DNA from: Streptomyces sp. NBC_00440
Lineage (GTDB): Bacteria; Actinomycetota; Actinomycetes; Streptomycetales; Streptomycetaceae
Reading direction: 5' to 3'
Assembly (NCBI RefSeq): GCF_036014215.1
Contig: NZ_CP107921.1
Span: 7,995,501-8,059,500 of the forward strand
Length of the DNA: 64,000 bases
This document shows positions 17,658 to 26,075 of the stretch, piece after piece. Within the stretch, counting starts at the first letter, position 1. Each line of letters opens with the position of its first letter. A program made the translations under genes and the position numbers. Under the pieces are notes generated by a model. That model was not told the origin of the DNA and searched no databases. It saw only the letters and a list, made by a program, of their open reading frames with translations.

Positions 17658-20590
17658 CGTGCACTCCCTCGCAGTTCCACCAGATCCGCCAGTTCGGCGT
17701 CGGTCAGCCCGGTCAGTGCGGCCTCGCCGGCCCCGAGCACCGCGTCGGCCAGTTCGCGTTTGCGGTCGAGCATGTCGGCGATCCGGTCCTCGATGGTCCC
17801 CTCGGCGATCAGCCGGTGCACCTGGACCGGCTGCGTCTGCCCGATGCGGTACGCGCGGTCGGTGGCCTGGGCCTCGACGGCCGGGTTCCACCAGCGGTCG
17901 AAGTGCACCACATGGCCGGCCCGGGTGAGGTTGAGGCCGGTACCCGCGGCCTTCAACGACAGCAGGAACACCGGCACTTCGCCGGCCTGGAAGCGGTCCA
18001 CCATGTCCTGGCGGCGGGCGACCGGCGTCCCGCCGTGCAACAGCAGGGTGGGCACCCCGCGGGCTGTCAGATGCTGTTCGATGAGCCGCGCCATCCGCAC
18101 GTACTGGGTGAAGACGAGCACACCCGCGCCCTCGGCGAGGATCGTGTCGAGCAGTTCGTCCAGCAGCTCCACCTTGCCCGAGCGCCCCTCGATGAGGGGC
18201 TCCTCCTCCTTGAGGTACTGCGCGGGGTGGTTGCAGATCTGCTTCAGCGCGGTCAGCAGCTTCACCACGAGACCACGGCGCGCGAAGCCGTCCACGGTGG
18301 AGATCTCCGCGAGCGTCTCCCGCACCACGGCCTCGTACAGACCGGTCTGTTCCCTGGTGAGCGCCACCGCCCGGTCGGTCTCCGTCTTCGGCGGCAGCTC
18401 GGGCGCGATGCCCGGATCGGCCTTGCGCCTGCGCAGCAGGAACGGCGCGACCAGCCGGGAGAGCCGTTCCGCCGCGGCCGGATCCTTCCCGCCCTCGACG
18501 GCCCGGGCGTAGCGCGTACGGAATCCGCCCAGCCTGCCCAGCAGACCGGGCGTGGTCCAGTCGAGGATCGCCCACAGCTCGGAGAGGTTGTTCTCCACCG
18601 GGGTGCCGGTGAGCGCCACGCGGGCGCGGGTGCCGATGGTCCGCAGCTGGCGGGCCGTCGCGGAGTACGGATTCTTCACGTGCTGCGCCTCGTCGGCGAC
18701 GACCAGCCCCCACATGGCCCCGGCCAGCCGCTCGGCGTCCAGCCGCATGGTGCCGTAGGTGGTGAGGACGAACTCGCCGTCGGCCAGGCCCTCCAGGCTC
18801 CGTGCCGCACCGTGGAAGCGGCGTACGGGAGTGCCGGGCGCGAACTTCTCGATCTCCCGCTGCCAGTTGCCCATCAGGGAGGCCGGGCAGACCACCAGGG
18901 TGGGGCCCGCCGAGTCCTTGTCGCTCTGCCGGTGCAGATGCAGGGCGATCAGGGTGATGGTCTTGCCGAGCCCCATGTCGTCGGCGAGGCAGCCGCCGAG
19001 ACCGAGCGAGGTCATCCGGTGCAGCCAGTTCAGTCCGCGCAACTGGTAGTCGCGCAGGGCCGCTTCGAGAGCGGCGGGCTGCCCGATCGTCTGCTGCCCG
19101 GTGCCCTCCGGGTCGCCGAGATGGTCGCGCAACCGGGCCAGCGGGCCCGTCGCGGTGACCTCCACCTGCCGCCCGTCCACTTCCGTCGTGCCGGTGAGCG
19201 CAGCCCCCAGCGCCTCGATCGGAGCGATGGTGCGGCCCCGGGTGTCGCGGGCGCGCCGTATCTCCTCCGGGTCGACCAGCACCCAGCGGTCGCGCAGCCG
19301 CACGGCGGGCCTGGCGGCCTCGGCGAGCTGGTCGAGTTCGGCACGGCTCAGCGGCTGATCGCCCAGCGTGAAGCGCCAGTTGAAGGCGAGCAGGGTGTCG
19401 GCCGACAGCACGGACGGCAGGTCCGTCGCGGGCCTGTCCGCGGTGCGTACGAAGCCGGCATCGGCATCAGCCGCAGCGCCGGCAGCGGGATCGGTAGCGG
19501 CATCGGGGGCGTCGTCGTCCGCGCCGATGACGGCCCGAGCGGTCAGCGTGCGGGCGAACTCCTGGGGCCAGTGCACCCGCACTCCTCCGGCGGCGAGCGC
19601 CCGCGCCGCTTCGCCGAGCAGTTCGGCGACCTCCTCGTCGGCGAGTTCGACCGCGTCGGGAACAGCGGCCGAAAGGAGCGGTGCGAGCGGCGCCCAGGCG
19701 CGGGCGGCCCGGCGCAGGGCGAGCAGAGCGTCCATCCGGGCACGCGGCCCGAACATCCGGGCACGCGGCCCGAAGCCGGGTGCCGAGCCCGACCAGACGT
19801 CCGAGGCGTCGGCCGTCAGGGAGGGGTCGCTGACACCGTGCATCTGCAGAACGGCCCGGAAAGCCGGCCCGTCGCCAAACTCCGTATCCGCGCCGGAGAG
19901 CCCCGTCACCTCCACCCGCAAGGAGATGCGGACACCGGCGTCCTGACCGGCCGCGACATCGGCGGCCCAGGCCTGCTGCCCGGGCAGCTTCCGCGGTTCG
20001 GCGGCGGCGAACGCGGGGCTCCCCGCCGCGAAGGACGCGGCGGGAGTCCGCGGCAGCCCGTCCGCCACGGCATCCAGGAAGGCGCGCACCAACTCCTCGG
20101 GTGCGGGCAGCCGTACGGGGTCCGCCGCCGGGTCCAGCGGCACCGCGTGCGCGGTGGGCGGCATGGCCGCGGCGAGTTCCCGTACGCGTACCAGATCGGC
20201 GGCGTCCAGCGGGCCGGCCCGCCAAGCCTCGTAGCCGTCGGCGCTGAGACCCGGCAGCAGCCGCCCGCGGGCGGCGAGTTGGAGAGCGAGCAACGCGGCC
20301 GATCCCCAGAAGGTGACAGCTGCTGACGCGTGTGCACCCCCACGGCCACGGGTGAGAACGGGCAGGGCTTCCTGTACCGTCAGGACAGTCGCCCGTACGG
20401 GGTACGGGCGTGTGTCGCCGCCGACGACGAGCAGCTCCTCCATGGAGCCGGGGCTCGTGGGCGGCTCGTTGCCATCGGGGTGCCAGAAGGCGACCCTTCC
20501 GGTACGTGCCGGGTCCGCAGGCAGGAAGACCGCGGAGCAGCGGGAGAGTTGGGCGATCTCGGAGAGCGTTGCCGTGGGGAGTCCTTGCAC
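17654..20590 (-). CDS. SNF2/SWI2-family DNA translocase (helicase-like ATPase)
   Basis: About 978 residues. The N-terminal ~450 residues are a variable Ala-rich region; the C-terminal half is a full SNF2 ATPase: LADDMGLGKTIT (Walker A), VVADEAQHVKN (motif II), LTGTPVENNLSELW (motif III), and AAGTGLNLTRAGHVVHFD with DRAYRIGQ (motifs V-VI). Such enzymes move along duplex DNA using ATP and remodel protein-DNA complexes, often in repair. The SWIM protein is translationally coupled downstream. The start is uncertain: GTG at 20590 (GAGGA 13 bases upstream) or ATG at 20650 with no ribosome binding site. A 21-bp tandem duplication lies within the N-terminal region. Confidence 0.87.
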   Translation of the reverse strand: MQGLPTATLSEIAQLSRCSAVFLPADPARTGRVAFWHPDGNEPPTSPGSMEELLVVGGDTRPYPVRATVLTVQEALPVLTRGRGGAHASAAVTFWGSAALLALQLAARGRLLPGLSADGYEAWRAGPLDAADLVRVRELAAAMPPTAHAVPLDPAADPVRLPAPEELVRAFLDAVADGLPRTPAASFAAGSPAFAAAEPRKLPGQQAWAADVAAGQDAGVRISLRVEVTGLSGADTEFGDGPAFRAVLQMHGVSDPSLTADASDVWSGSAPGFGPRARMFGPRARMDALLALRRAARAWAPLAPLLSAAVPDAVELADEEVAELLGEAARALAAGGVRVHWPQEFARTLTARAVIGADDDAPDAATDPAAGAAADADAGFVRTADRPATDLPSVLSADTLLAFNWRFTLGDQPLSRAELDQLAEAARPAVRLRDRWVLVDPEEIRRARDTRGRTIAPIEALGAALTGTTEVDGRQVEVTATGPLARLRDHLGDPEGTGQQTIGQPAALEAALRDYQLRGLNWLHRMTSLGLGGCLADDMGLGKTITLIALHLHRQSDKDSAGPTLVVCPASLMGNWQREIEKFAPGTPVRRFHGAARSLEGLADGEFVLTTYGTMRLDAERLAGAMWGLVVADEAQHVKNPYSATARQLRTIGTRARVALTGTPVENNLSELWAILDWTTPGLLGRLGGFRTRYARAVEGGKDPAAAERLSRLVAPFLLRRRKADPGIAPELPPKTETDRAVALTREQTGLYEAVVRETLAEISTVDGFARRGLVVKLLTALKQICNHPAQYLKEEEPLIEGRSGKVELLDELLDTILAEGAGVLVFTQYVRMARLIEQHLTARGVPTLLLHGGTPVARRQDMVDRFQAGEVPVFLLSLKAAGTGLNLTRAGHVVHFDRWWNPAVEAQATDRAYRIGQTQPVQVHRLIAEGTIEDRIADMLDRKRELADAVLGAGEAALTGLTDAELADLVELRGSAR
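19733..19774. repeat. 21-bp perfect tandem duplication inside the SNF2 gene
   Basis: The units 19733-19753 and 19754-19774 are identical and in frame, adding seven codons and giving FGPRARM twice in the protein, in the variable N-terminal region upstream of the ATPase. Exact identity suggests a recent slippage event. Confidence 0.85.
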
Positions 20591-20810
20591 AGCGATAGCG
20601 CATTCCTCAAATTTGACTACTGTGGGCCGGGATCGCCGAGGGTACCTCATGCCGAGGGGCCGCCGGTGACGCCGTCACTGTGCGGCGCGGCCTGCTCCGG
20701 CGCACGGTGGTGGTAGCACCACCCCCTCGCCATGGGGTGACCCCCCTGTCCTGGCCGGGGGCTGTCCCCCTGCCTCGGCCGGGTGGTGGTGCCATGGTCC
20801 CCGCAGTCCC

Positions 20811-20825
20811 GAAACCATACGTTTC
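20811..20825. promoter_or_regulatory. Inverted repeat upstream of the desaturase gene
   Basis: GAAAC-CATAC-GTTTC is a 5-bp inverted repeat centred about 45 bases before the desaturase ATG, in a small AT-richer island. A longer GGTGGT/ACCACC hairpin-forming region occupies 20706-20790. The position fits an operator or promoter-proximal element controlling membrane-lipid desaturation. The 270 bases between the SNF2 and desaturase genes hold nothing else that I recognise. Confidence 0.35.
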
Positions 20826-20863
20826 ATGAGGTCAGCGCATGGGCCAACAGACCGGAGACCGAC

Positions 20864-21925
20864 ATGCCACAGACCGCCTCGCTGCTCGTGGAATCCGAGC
20901 AGAAGACGGGCAGCGACTTCGCCCCCCTCCTGAGGGCGGTGAAGGCTCACGGGCTCCTGCAGCGGCGCACCGGCTGGTACATCCTCAGCATGAGCGCCAA
21001 CCTGCTGGCCCTCGCTGCGACGATCGCCGGCATGTTCCTCGTGGGTGACTCCTGGTGGACCCTCGTGCTGGCCCTTCCGCTGGCCGTCCTCTGGTCGCGC
21101 ACCGCCTTCTTCGGGCACGACGCCGGACACGCGCAGATGTCCGGTGACCGCAGGGTGAGCCGGGCTGTCGGCTTCTTCCACAGCAATCTGCTGCTCGGTA
21201 TGAGCTACGGCTGGTGGAACGACAAGCACAACCGTCACCACGCCAACCCCAACCACGTCGACAAGGACCCTGACGTGGGCGTCGGCGTCATGGTCTGGAC
21301 GCAGAAGCAGGCTGCGGAGCGCGAGGGCCTGTCCCGCTGGCTCACCCGCAACCAGGCACGGCTCTTCTTCCCCCTGCTGCTGCTCGAAGGCATCGCCCTG
21401 AAGGTCTACGGCTTCCAGACGGTGCTGTCCCGGGAGAAGGAGGACGGCTGCCGTCAGCCGGGCCGCGAGCGGGCTGTCGAGGCCCTGCTGCTCCTGGCGC
21501 ACCTCGCCGGATACGCCGCGCTCCTGCTCACGGTCATGTCCCCGGGTAAGGCGGTCGTCTTCGCCCTGGTGCACCACGCACTGTTCGGGCTGCACCTCGG
21601 GATGACGTTCGCCCCGAACCACAAGGGCATGGAGATGCCCGACTCCGACGGCGAGCGCTGGGGGCATCTGCAGCGCCAGGTGCTGACCTCGCGCAACGTA
21701 CGCGGCGGCTTGCTCACCGACTGGTTCCTCGGTGGACTGAACTACCAGATCGAGCACCATCTCTTCCCGAGCATGCCCAGGCCCCATCTGCGGCTTGCCC
21801 AGTCCCTGGTGAGCGAGCACTGCCGGTCGCTGGGAATGCCGTACGCCCAGACATCCCTGATCGATTCCTACCGGCAGGCGCTGACCCACATGCACGAGGT
21901 CGGAGCGCCGCTGCGCGCGGCGTAG
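20864..21925 (+). CDS. Membrane fatty acid (acyl-lipid) desaturase
   Basis: A 353-residue integral membrane di-iron desaturase. The three histidine boxes are present: HDAGH (first), HNRHH within NDKHNRHHANPNHVDKDPD (second) and QIEHHLFP (third), which together hold the two irons. Hydrophobic helices lie at roughly residues 40-85 and 165-240. It introduces a double bond into an acyl chain of membrane lipid with O2 and an electron donor; the donor partner is not nearby. Start: ATG at 20864 (MPQTASLL) with CGGAG upstream, rather than the in-frame ATG at 20783 that lies in the hairpin region. Cold or membrane-stress regulation is common in the family, but no sensor gene is adjacent. Confidence 0.9.
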   Translation: MPQTASLLVESEQKTGSDFAPLLRAVKAHGLLQRRTGWYILSMSANLLALAATIAGMFLVGDSWWTLVLALPLAVLWSRTAFFGHDAGHAQMSGDRRVSRAVGFFHSNLLLGMSYGWWNDKHNRHHANPNHVDKDPDVGVGVMVWTQKQAAEREGLSRWLTRNQARLFFPLLLLEGIALKVYGFQTVLSREKEDGCRQPGRERAVEALLLLAHLAGYAALLLTVMSPGKAVVFALVHHALFGLHLGMTFAPNHKGMEMPDSDGERWGHLQRQVLTSRNVRGGLLTDWFLGGLNYQIEHHLFPSMPRPHLRLAQSLVSEHCRSLGMPYAQTSLIDSYRQALTHMHEVGAPLRAA

Positions 21926-22002
21926 CGGTACGGAGCGGAACAGTGGGGCTTCCCCGCGCGTTCCACAGGCAGAGAGCGGCATCAGCCGCTGAGGAGGCGT
22001 TG

Positions 22003-22185
22003 ATGTCCAAGCCCGCAATGATCGCCGTCGGCGGCGTGGTCGCCGGCATCATCCTGATGATGCTGATCGGATTCCTACCGGGCCTGCTGGTGCTGGTCGG
22101 AGTGCCCGTCGTGGCGTATCTGCTGCTCGACCCCAGCCAGCGCAGGAGGCTGCGGAGGATCACCCGTAAGGAGATAGGCCGCTGA
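22003..22185 (+). CDS. Small two-helix membrane protein
   Basis: A 60-residue protein beginning MSKPAMIAVGG. Two adjacent hydrophobic helices (about residues 5-45, AVGGVVAGIILMMLIGF and LLVLVGVPVVAYLLL) are followed by a basic tail RRRLRRITRKEIGR. GAGGAGG sits 6 bases before the ATG. It follows the desaturase by 77 bases on the same strand and may share its transcript. Function unknown; the positive tail suggests a cytoplasmic C-terminus. Confidence 0.7.
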   Translation: MSKPAMIAVGGVVAGIILMMLIGFLPGLLVLVGVPVVAYLLLDPSQRRRLRRITRKEIGR

Positions 22186-22319
22186 TTGCCGGGCCCCGGT
22201 GGGGATGCGCACCGCATCTTCACCGGGGCCCGTATGCGGCGCTGCGCGCGGCATGCGCGGATCGGCTGCGAGTGTTCCCGGGTGTTCCCGGTTGTCGGGC
22301 CGGGCGAGCCGCCGGCCGG

Positions 22320-23192
22320 TCAGGCCGGGCGTACCGCCAGCTTCTCCAGGCTCTTCAGCAGCGCCGGCAGGGCGGGGCCCCGGCCGATCGGCACCACGTC
22401 GCCGGGCTGGTCGTCGAGGAGTACGAAGGCCATGTCGTCGGTCCTGGCCACCAGCGACCAGCCGGGCCCGTCCGCGCGCAGCGTGCGGGCGCCCTCCGGC
22501 GCGAAGGCCGACCTAATGCGCCCGAGCGGTGGCGGTGTGTCCAGATAGGCATGCAGTTCGTCGATCACACGACGAGCCGGGCTCGGCTGCTTCTCCCCGG
22601 GCTCCGACGACGTTCCAGCTTCTGTGGCCCCTGTGGCTTCTCCGGGGGCTCCTGCTTCTCGGGGTTCTCCGGACTCTCCTGAGTCGACGGGTACGAAGGC
22701 CTCGTCGTCGCCGATCTGCTCACGCCACTGCGCCCACTGCAGCGCGATCTCGTCGGCACCCAGCCGCCGCTGCGCCGGCCCCCAGATGTCCGCGGGCGGG
22801 GGAGCGAGCGGTACAGGACCGCCGTCGGGCAGCCCCTCGGGGTCGTGCGGCGCGGGTATCCCCGGCGCGGCGACCGCAACGTCGAGCGGCCATCCCGGGA
22901 GCGAGGCGACGATCGACCGGTCGTCCGGCGACAGGTCGTACTCCATACCGCAGTCCCAGGATGCGATGGCCACGGCGACCAGCGACACATCGTCGATCAC
23001 CACGGTCCACCGCGCACCCGCGCCGTCCTGGCCCAGGACCATGCCGTATCCGTCGGGACGCGGAGTGATCCCGAGCGAGTGGCACGCCGAAGGGAAGTCG
23101 TCGCCGAGCACACTCGGGAATTGTGCTGGGGTCAGCAATACCGCAGTCAGGACATACAGCGAGTCGTCGCCGGCATCGTCCGTCCCCGTCAC
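22320..23192 (-). CDS. Conserved hypothetical cytoplasmic protein
   Basis: A 290-residue protein with no signal peptide or membrane segment. The N-terminal ~160 residues look folded (LYVLTAVLLTPAQFPSVLGD, WTVVIDDVSLVAVAIASWD, with conserved-looking tryptophans and acidic residues). A Gly/Glu/Ser linker (about 165-205) leads to a C-terminal domain (RRVIDELHAYLDTPPPLGRI...DDMAFVLLDDQPGDVVPIGR). I do not recognise the family. The start is a GTG at 23192 with AGGAGG 6 bases upstream. It is convergent with the small membrane protein gene and downstream of the methyltransferase on the same strand, 200 bases away. Confidence 0.65.
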   Translation of the reverse strand: MTGTDDAGDDSLYVLTAVLLTPAQFPSVLGDDFPSACHSLGITPRPDGYGMVLGQDGAGARWTVVIDDVSLVAVAIASWDCGMEYDLSPDDRSIVASLPGWPLDVAVAAPGIPAPHDPEGLPDGGPVPLAPPPADIWGPAQRRLGADEIALQWAQWREQIGDDEAFVPVDSGESGEPREAGAPGEATGATEAGTSSEPGEKQPSPARRVIDELHAYLDTPPPLGRIRSAFAPEGARTLRADGPGWSLVARTDDMAFVLLDDQPGDVVPIGRGPALPALLKSLEKLAVRPA

Positions 23193-23392
23193 TGGAGCCT
23201 CCTGTTGATCAGTCGTCGGCGCACCCTAACCAGTCAGTAACGCCAGCGTCGAGTGGTAGATCGGATGAATTGGCTCCGCTTGTGGAGGCTCGGTGCTGCA
23301 CCGGTGGAGGGGGCGCCCGTCGTCGCGCTGGAACACGGCCCGGGTGCGGTGAGGGGCAGACGTTGGCTGCCGCGACACCGGCCCGACAGGAC

Positions 23393-24001
23393 CTAGCTTC
23401 CCTGGTCGTCGCGCACGGCCAGCGCGAGAAACCGGTCGGGCTCATCGGTGTACGAGGTCATCCGCCACCCCGAGGCGGCGAGCAGTGTCCGCAGCGGCCC
23501 CTCGCCGCGCAGGTCGTCATCGGTGAGCCGACGCCCCTGCCGGGCCGCCAGCGCCGCCCGGCCGATCGGATGGAACAACGCCAGCAGGCCACCGGGCTTG
23601 ACGGCGCGGGCCAACTCCCGTGCCCCGTCCTCGGGCTGGGGCAGATGCGCGATCAGCCCCGCGGCGAACACGGCGTCCAGCGACTCCGTGAGCACCGGCA
23701 GCCGTGCGACATCCGCGAGCAGCAGCTGGGCGTCGCGGTGGCGCCCCGCACGCACGGCCGCCGCCAGCATCTCGGGCGTCAGGTCGGCCCCGATGACGTA
23801 ACCCGCTGTCCCGACCGCCCCACGCAGCGCGGGCAGCGCCCGCCCCGTACCGCAGCCGGCGTCCAGAACGGCGTCACCTGGCCGCAGCCCCATGTCCGCG
23901 ACGGCGGCGGCGTAGGCGGGTCCGTCGTCCGGGAAGCGGGTGTCCCAGCCGGCGGCCCGGGCCCCGAAGAACTCCTGCACATGTGTGTGGTCATCGGTCA
24001 T
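23393..24001 (-). CDS. SAM-dependent methyltransferase (class I)
   Basis: A 202-residue Rossmann-type methyltransferase. Motif I is VLDAGCGTGRALP (SAM binding), then the acidic GADLTPEML at the end of strand 2, and LDAVFAAGLIAHLPQPEDGA for motifs II/III. Length fits the small Methyltransf_11 proteins. Substrate unknown. The ATG at 24001 starts MTDDHTHV; the longer in-frame ATG at 24136 falls in the promoter region of the divergent DUF4383 gene, so the shorter start is preferred, although its ribosome binding site is weak. Confidence 0.78.
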   Translation of the reverse strand: MTDDHTHVQEFFGARAAGWDTRFPDDGPAYAAAVADMGLRPGDAVLDAGCGTGRALPALRGAVGTAGYVIGADLTPEMLAAAVRAGRHRDAQLLLADVARLPVLTESLDAVFAAGLIAHLPQPEDGARELARAVKPGGLLALFHPIGRAALAARQGRRLTDDDLRGEGPLRTLLAASGWRMTSYTDEPDRFLALAVRDDQGS

Positions 24002-24237
24002 GAGGAGATGATCCCCCGGCCGCGTCTCCCGGATGCCTCCGCCTCGGATACCCGTACGGGCTCCGGCTGCGGGCCGGGGCTCAGTACGGCCGAGCACCGG
24101 CTCTGCGGCCGCTCCCATCCCCATATAGCGCGGCATCGAATATCATAAAGAGCAGTAAATGGGGCATTTCGACCCATCGTATGGATCCTGTGCGACCGAC
24201 CGGGGTGGGATGCCTCCGGAACGGAGGAGGATCAGAG

Positions 24238-24774
24238 ATGGCTACGAGCCATACCGTGCACGCCCCCCGGAGCCGCTTCGTCCTGGACGAACATCTGCCG
24301 GTCGACCACAGACTGAGCCGGGTCTACCGCTTCGGGGCCGGTCTCATGGGCCTTGTCCTGCTGGCTTTCGGGATACTCGGCGTGATCGACAAGATCGGGT
24401 TCTTCAGCACCGGCGGAGACATGGTCGCCGGCCTGAACACCAACGGTGCACTGAGCGTTCTGTCGATCGTGATCGGCCTGATCCTGATGGCGGGCGCCGT
24501 GATCGGCGGGAACATCTCATCGATGCTCAACATGGTCATCGGCGTGGCCTTCATCCTCAGCGGGTTCGTCAACCTCGCCCTGATCGGTACGAGCGCCAAC
24601 TTCCTGGCTTTCCACCTTCAGAACGTCCTGTTCAGCTTTGTGGTCGGGATTCTGCTGATGACGTTCGGGATGTACGGCCGGGTGTCCGGGAGCCTTCCGC
24701 ACGACAACCCGTACTGGCGCGCCCGGCACGAGAAGCGTGAGCGGCGCGCACGCCAGGCTGCCGCGCAACACTGA
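24238..24774 (+). CDS. DUF4383-type four-helix membrane protein
   Basis: A 178-residue membrane protein with four hydrophobic helices at about residues 33-52, 78-97, 100-120 and 130-150 (GLMGLVLLAFGILGVID, LSVLSIVIGLILMAGAVIGG, MLNMVIGVAFILSGFVNLAL, VLFSFVVGILLMTFGMYG). A charged N-terminus (RSRFVLDEHLPVDHRLSRVYR) and a basic C-terminal tail surround them. The arrangement matches DUF4383, common in actinomycetes and of unknown function. Start: ATG at 24238 with GGAGGAGG 7 bases upstream. The AT-rich segment 24125-24190 just before it is the likely promoter. Confidence 0.78.
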   Translation: MATSHTVHAPRSRFVLDEHLPVDHRLSRVYRFGAGLMGLVLLAFGILGVIDKIGFFSTGGDMVAGLNTNGALSVLSIVIGLILMAGAVIGGNISSMLNMVIGVAFILSGFVNLALIGTSANFLAFHLQNVLFSFVVGILLMTFGMYGRVSGSLPHDNPYWRARHEKRERRARQAAAQH

Positions 24775-24957
24775 CGCGGGCGCCGGGTTGCGCTAGGCCC
24801 TGTCCGGCCGGTCTTCGCGGGCCCGCGACGCCTGGCACGGCACCTCGCCGCGTTGTCGGAGTCACCCCAGTACGTCCAGTACGGGGGCGATCCTCCGTCT
24901 TGCGAGGCACCGCACCGGACGCCCCGGCCTGATCCACGAAGATCGGCCGGACGGGAC

Positions 24958-25386
24958 CTAGTCCGCCACGGCGGCCTGTGCGAGTACCTTCTCGATGCGC
25001 ACCCGGACGAGGAGTTCGCCCGGTACGCCATTGCGCTCGGCGAATTCCGCCGCGCGCTGCTCGCCCATGTACCGGGCGCCGATCCGGCCGGCCCAGTGCC
25101 CTACTTCGGCCAGATCCTCACTCAGCGTCGCGTGCCCCTGGAGCACGACGAAGGAGAACGGCGGGCGATCGTCGTCCACGCACAGGGCCACGCGTCCGTC
25201 ACGGGCCAGATTGCGGCCCTTGACGGTGTCCTTGCCCGTGTTGAACACCAGGTCCTGCCCGTCCAGGACGAACCAGATCGGTGCGATGTGCGGGCTCCCG
25301 TCGGCGCGTACGGTCGAGAGTTTGCCGGTGCGTGTGGAGTGCGAGACGAATGCCCGCCACTGTTCCTCGGTCATCTGCTGTGCCAT
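24958..25386 (-). CDS. PPOX-class flavin/F420-binding oxidase-like protein
   Basis: A 142-residue split-barrel protein of the pyridoxamine 5'-phosphate oxidase class. LSTVRADGSPHIAPIWFVLD is the strand pair found in PPOX-class probable F420-dependent enzymes, followed by KGRNLARDGRVALCVDDDRPPFSFVVLQGHA. Such small proteins bind FMN or F420 and reduce diverse compounds; the substrate is not predictable. Start: ATG at 25386. It stands alone between the DUF4383 gene and the roadblock gene, about 150 bases from the divergent roadblock gene. Confidence 0.8.
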   Translation of the reverse strand: MAQQMTEEQWRAFVSHSTRTGKLSTVRADGSPHIAPIWFVLDGQDLVFNTGKDTVKGRNLARDGRVALCVDDDRPPFSFVVLQGHATLSEDLAEVGHWAGRIGARYMGEQRAAEFAERNGVPGELLVRVRIEKVLAQAAVAD

Positions 25387-25540
25387 GACAGCATCATCGG
25401 CCGTGGACGGCCGCGTCGCGAACCGAACCCACCCGGAACGCGTCTCCTTGCCCGGAGCGCGGCTGTGGTGAAGGCTGGCCGGAGTTCGCGGGGCCGGGGA
25501 ACAGGATCAGGGGAACTGAATCAAGGGGGAGGGCGGGGAC

Positions 25541-25954
25541 ATGGCGCTGAGCAAGGGACTCGACTGGCTGCTGGACGACCTGACGAACCGGGTCGAGCAC
25601 GTCCGGTGTGCGCTGGTGCTGTCCAACGACGGACTGGTCACCGGGGTGAGCAAGGAACTGGCGCGGGAGGACGCGGAGCATCTGGCCGCGGTGGCCTCCG
25701 GCCTGCACAGCCTCGCCAAGGGGTCGGGACGGCACTTCCACGCGGGCGGCGTCCGCCAGACGATGGTCGAGTTCGACGAGGGGATCCTCTTCGTCACAGC
25801 GGCGGGCGACGGCAGTTGTCTCGCCGTCCTGAGTACGGCCGAGGCCGATATCGGGCAGATCGCGTACGAGATGACCCTGCTCGTCAACCGGGTCGGGGAG
25901 CACCTTGCGGTCGCCGCCAGGCAGCCCGACGACACGTCGTCCGCGACCTGGTGA
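25541..25954 (+). CDS. Roadblock/LC7-domain protein, CvnB-like, without its conservon
   Basis: A 137-residue roadblock/LC7 protein: LDWLLDDLTNRVEHVRCALVLSNDGLV (residues 7-33), AVASGLHSLAKGSG, QTMVEFDEGILFVTAAGDGSCLAVLS and DIGQIAYEMTLLVNRVGEHL. In Streptomyces this fold is CvnB, normally part of a conservon with a histidine-kinase-like CvnA, CvnC and the GTPase CvnD. None of these is beside it here, so it is an orphan. GGGGGAGGG lies before the ATG. The next gene downstream, on the same strand, encodes a DUF6397 protein 121 bases away. Confidence 0.85.
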   Translation: MALSKGLDWLLDDLTNRVEHVRCALVLSNDGLVTGVSKELAREDAEHLAAVASGLHSLAKGSGRHFHAGGVRQTMVEFDEGILFVTAAGDGSCLAVLSTAEADIGQIAYEMTLLVNRVGEHLAVAARQPDDTSSATW

Positions 25955-26075
25955 CGCCGCGCTGACCTGCGCAGCCCGGCCGGCTTGCGGAGTTATCCAC
26001 AGGCCGGTCGGGCGATGGGCCCCTCCCGGCTACTCTGATTACAGAGAGTATTCGTTCCTCACGGGGGAGGGCATC

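Noticed and set aside
17612..20326. A 904-codon plus-strand frame opposite the SNF2 helicase
   Set aside because: All helicase motifs are on the minus strand; the plus frame has no domain and no ribosome binding site.
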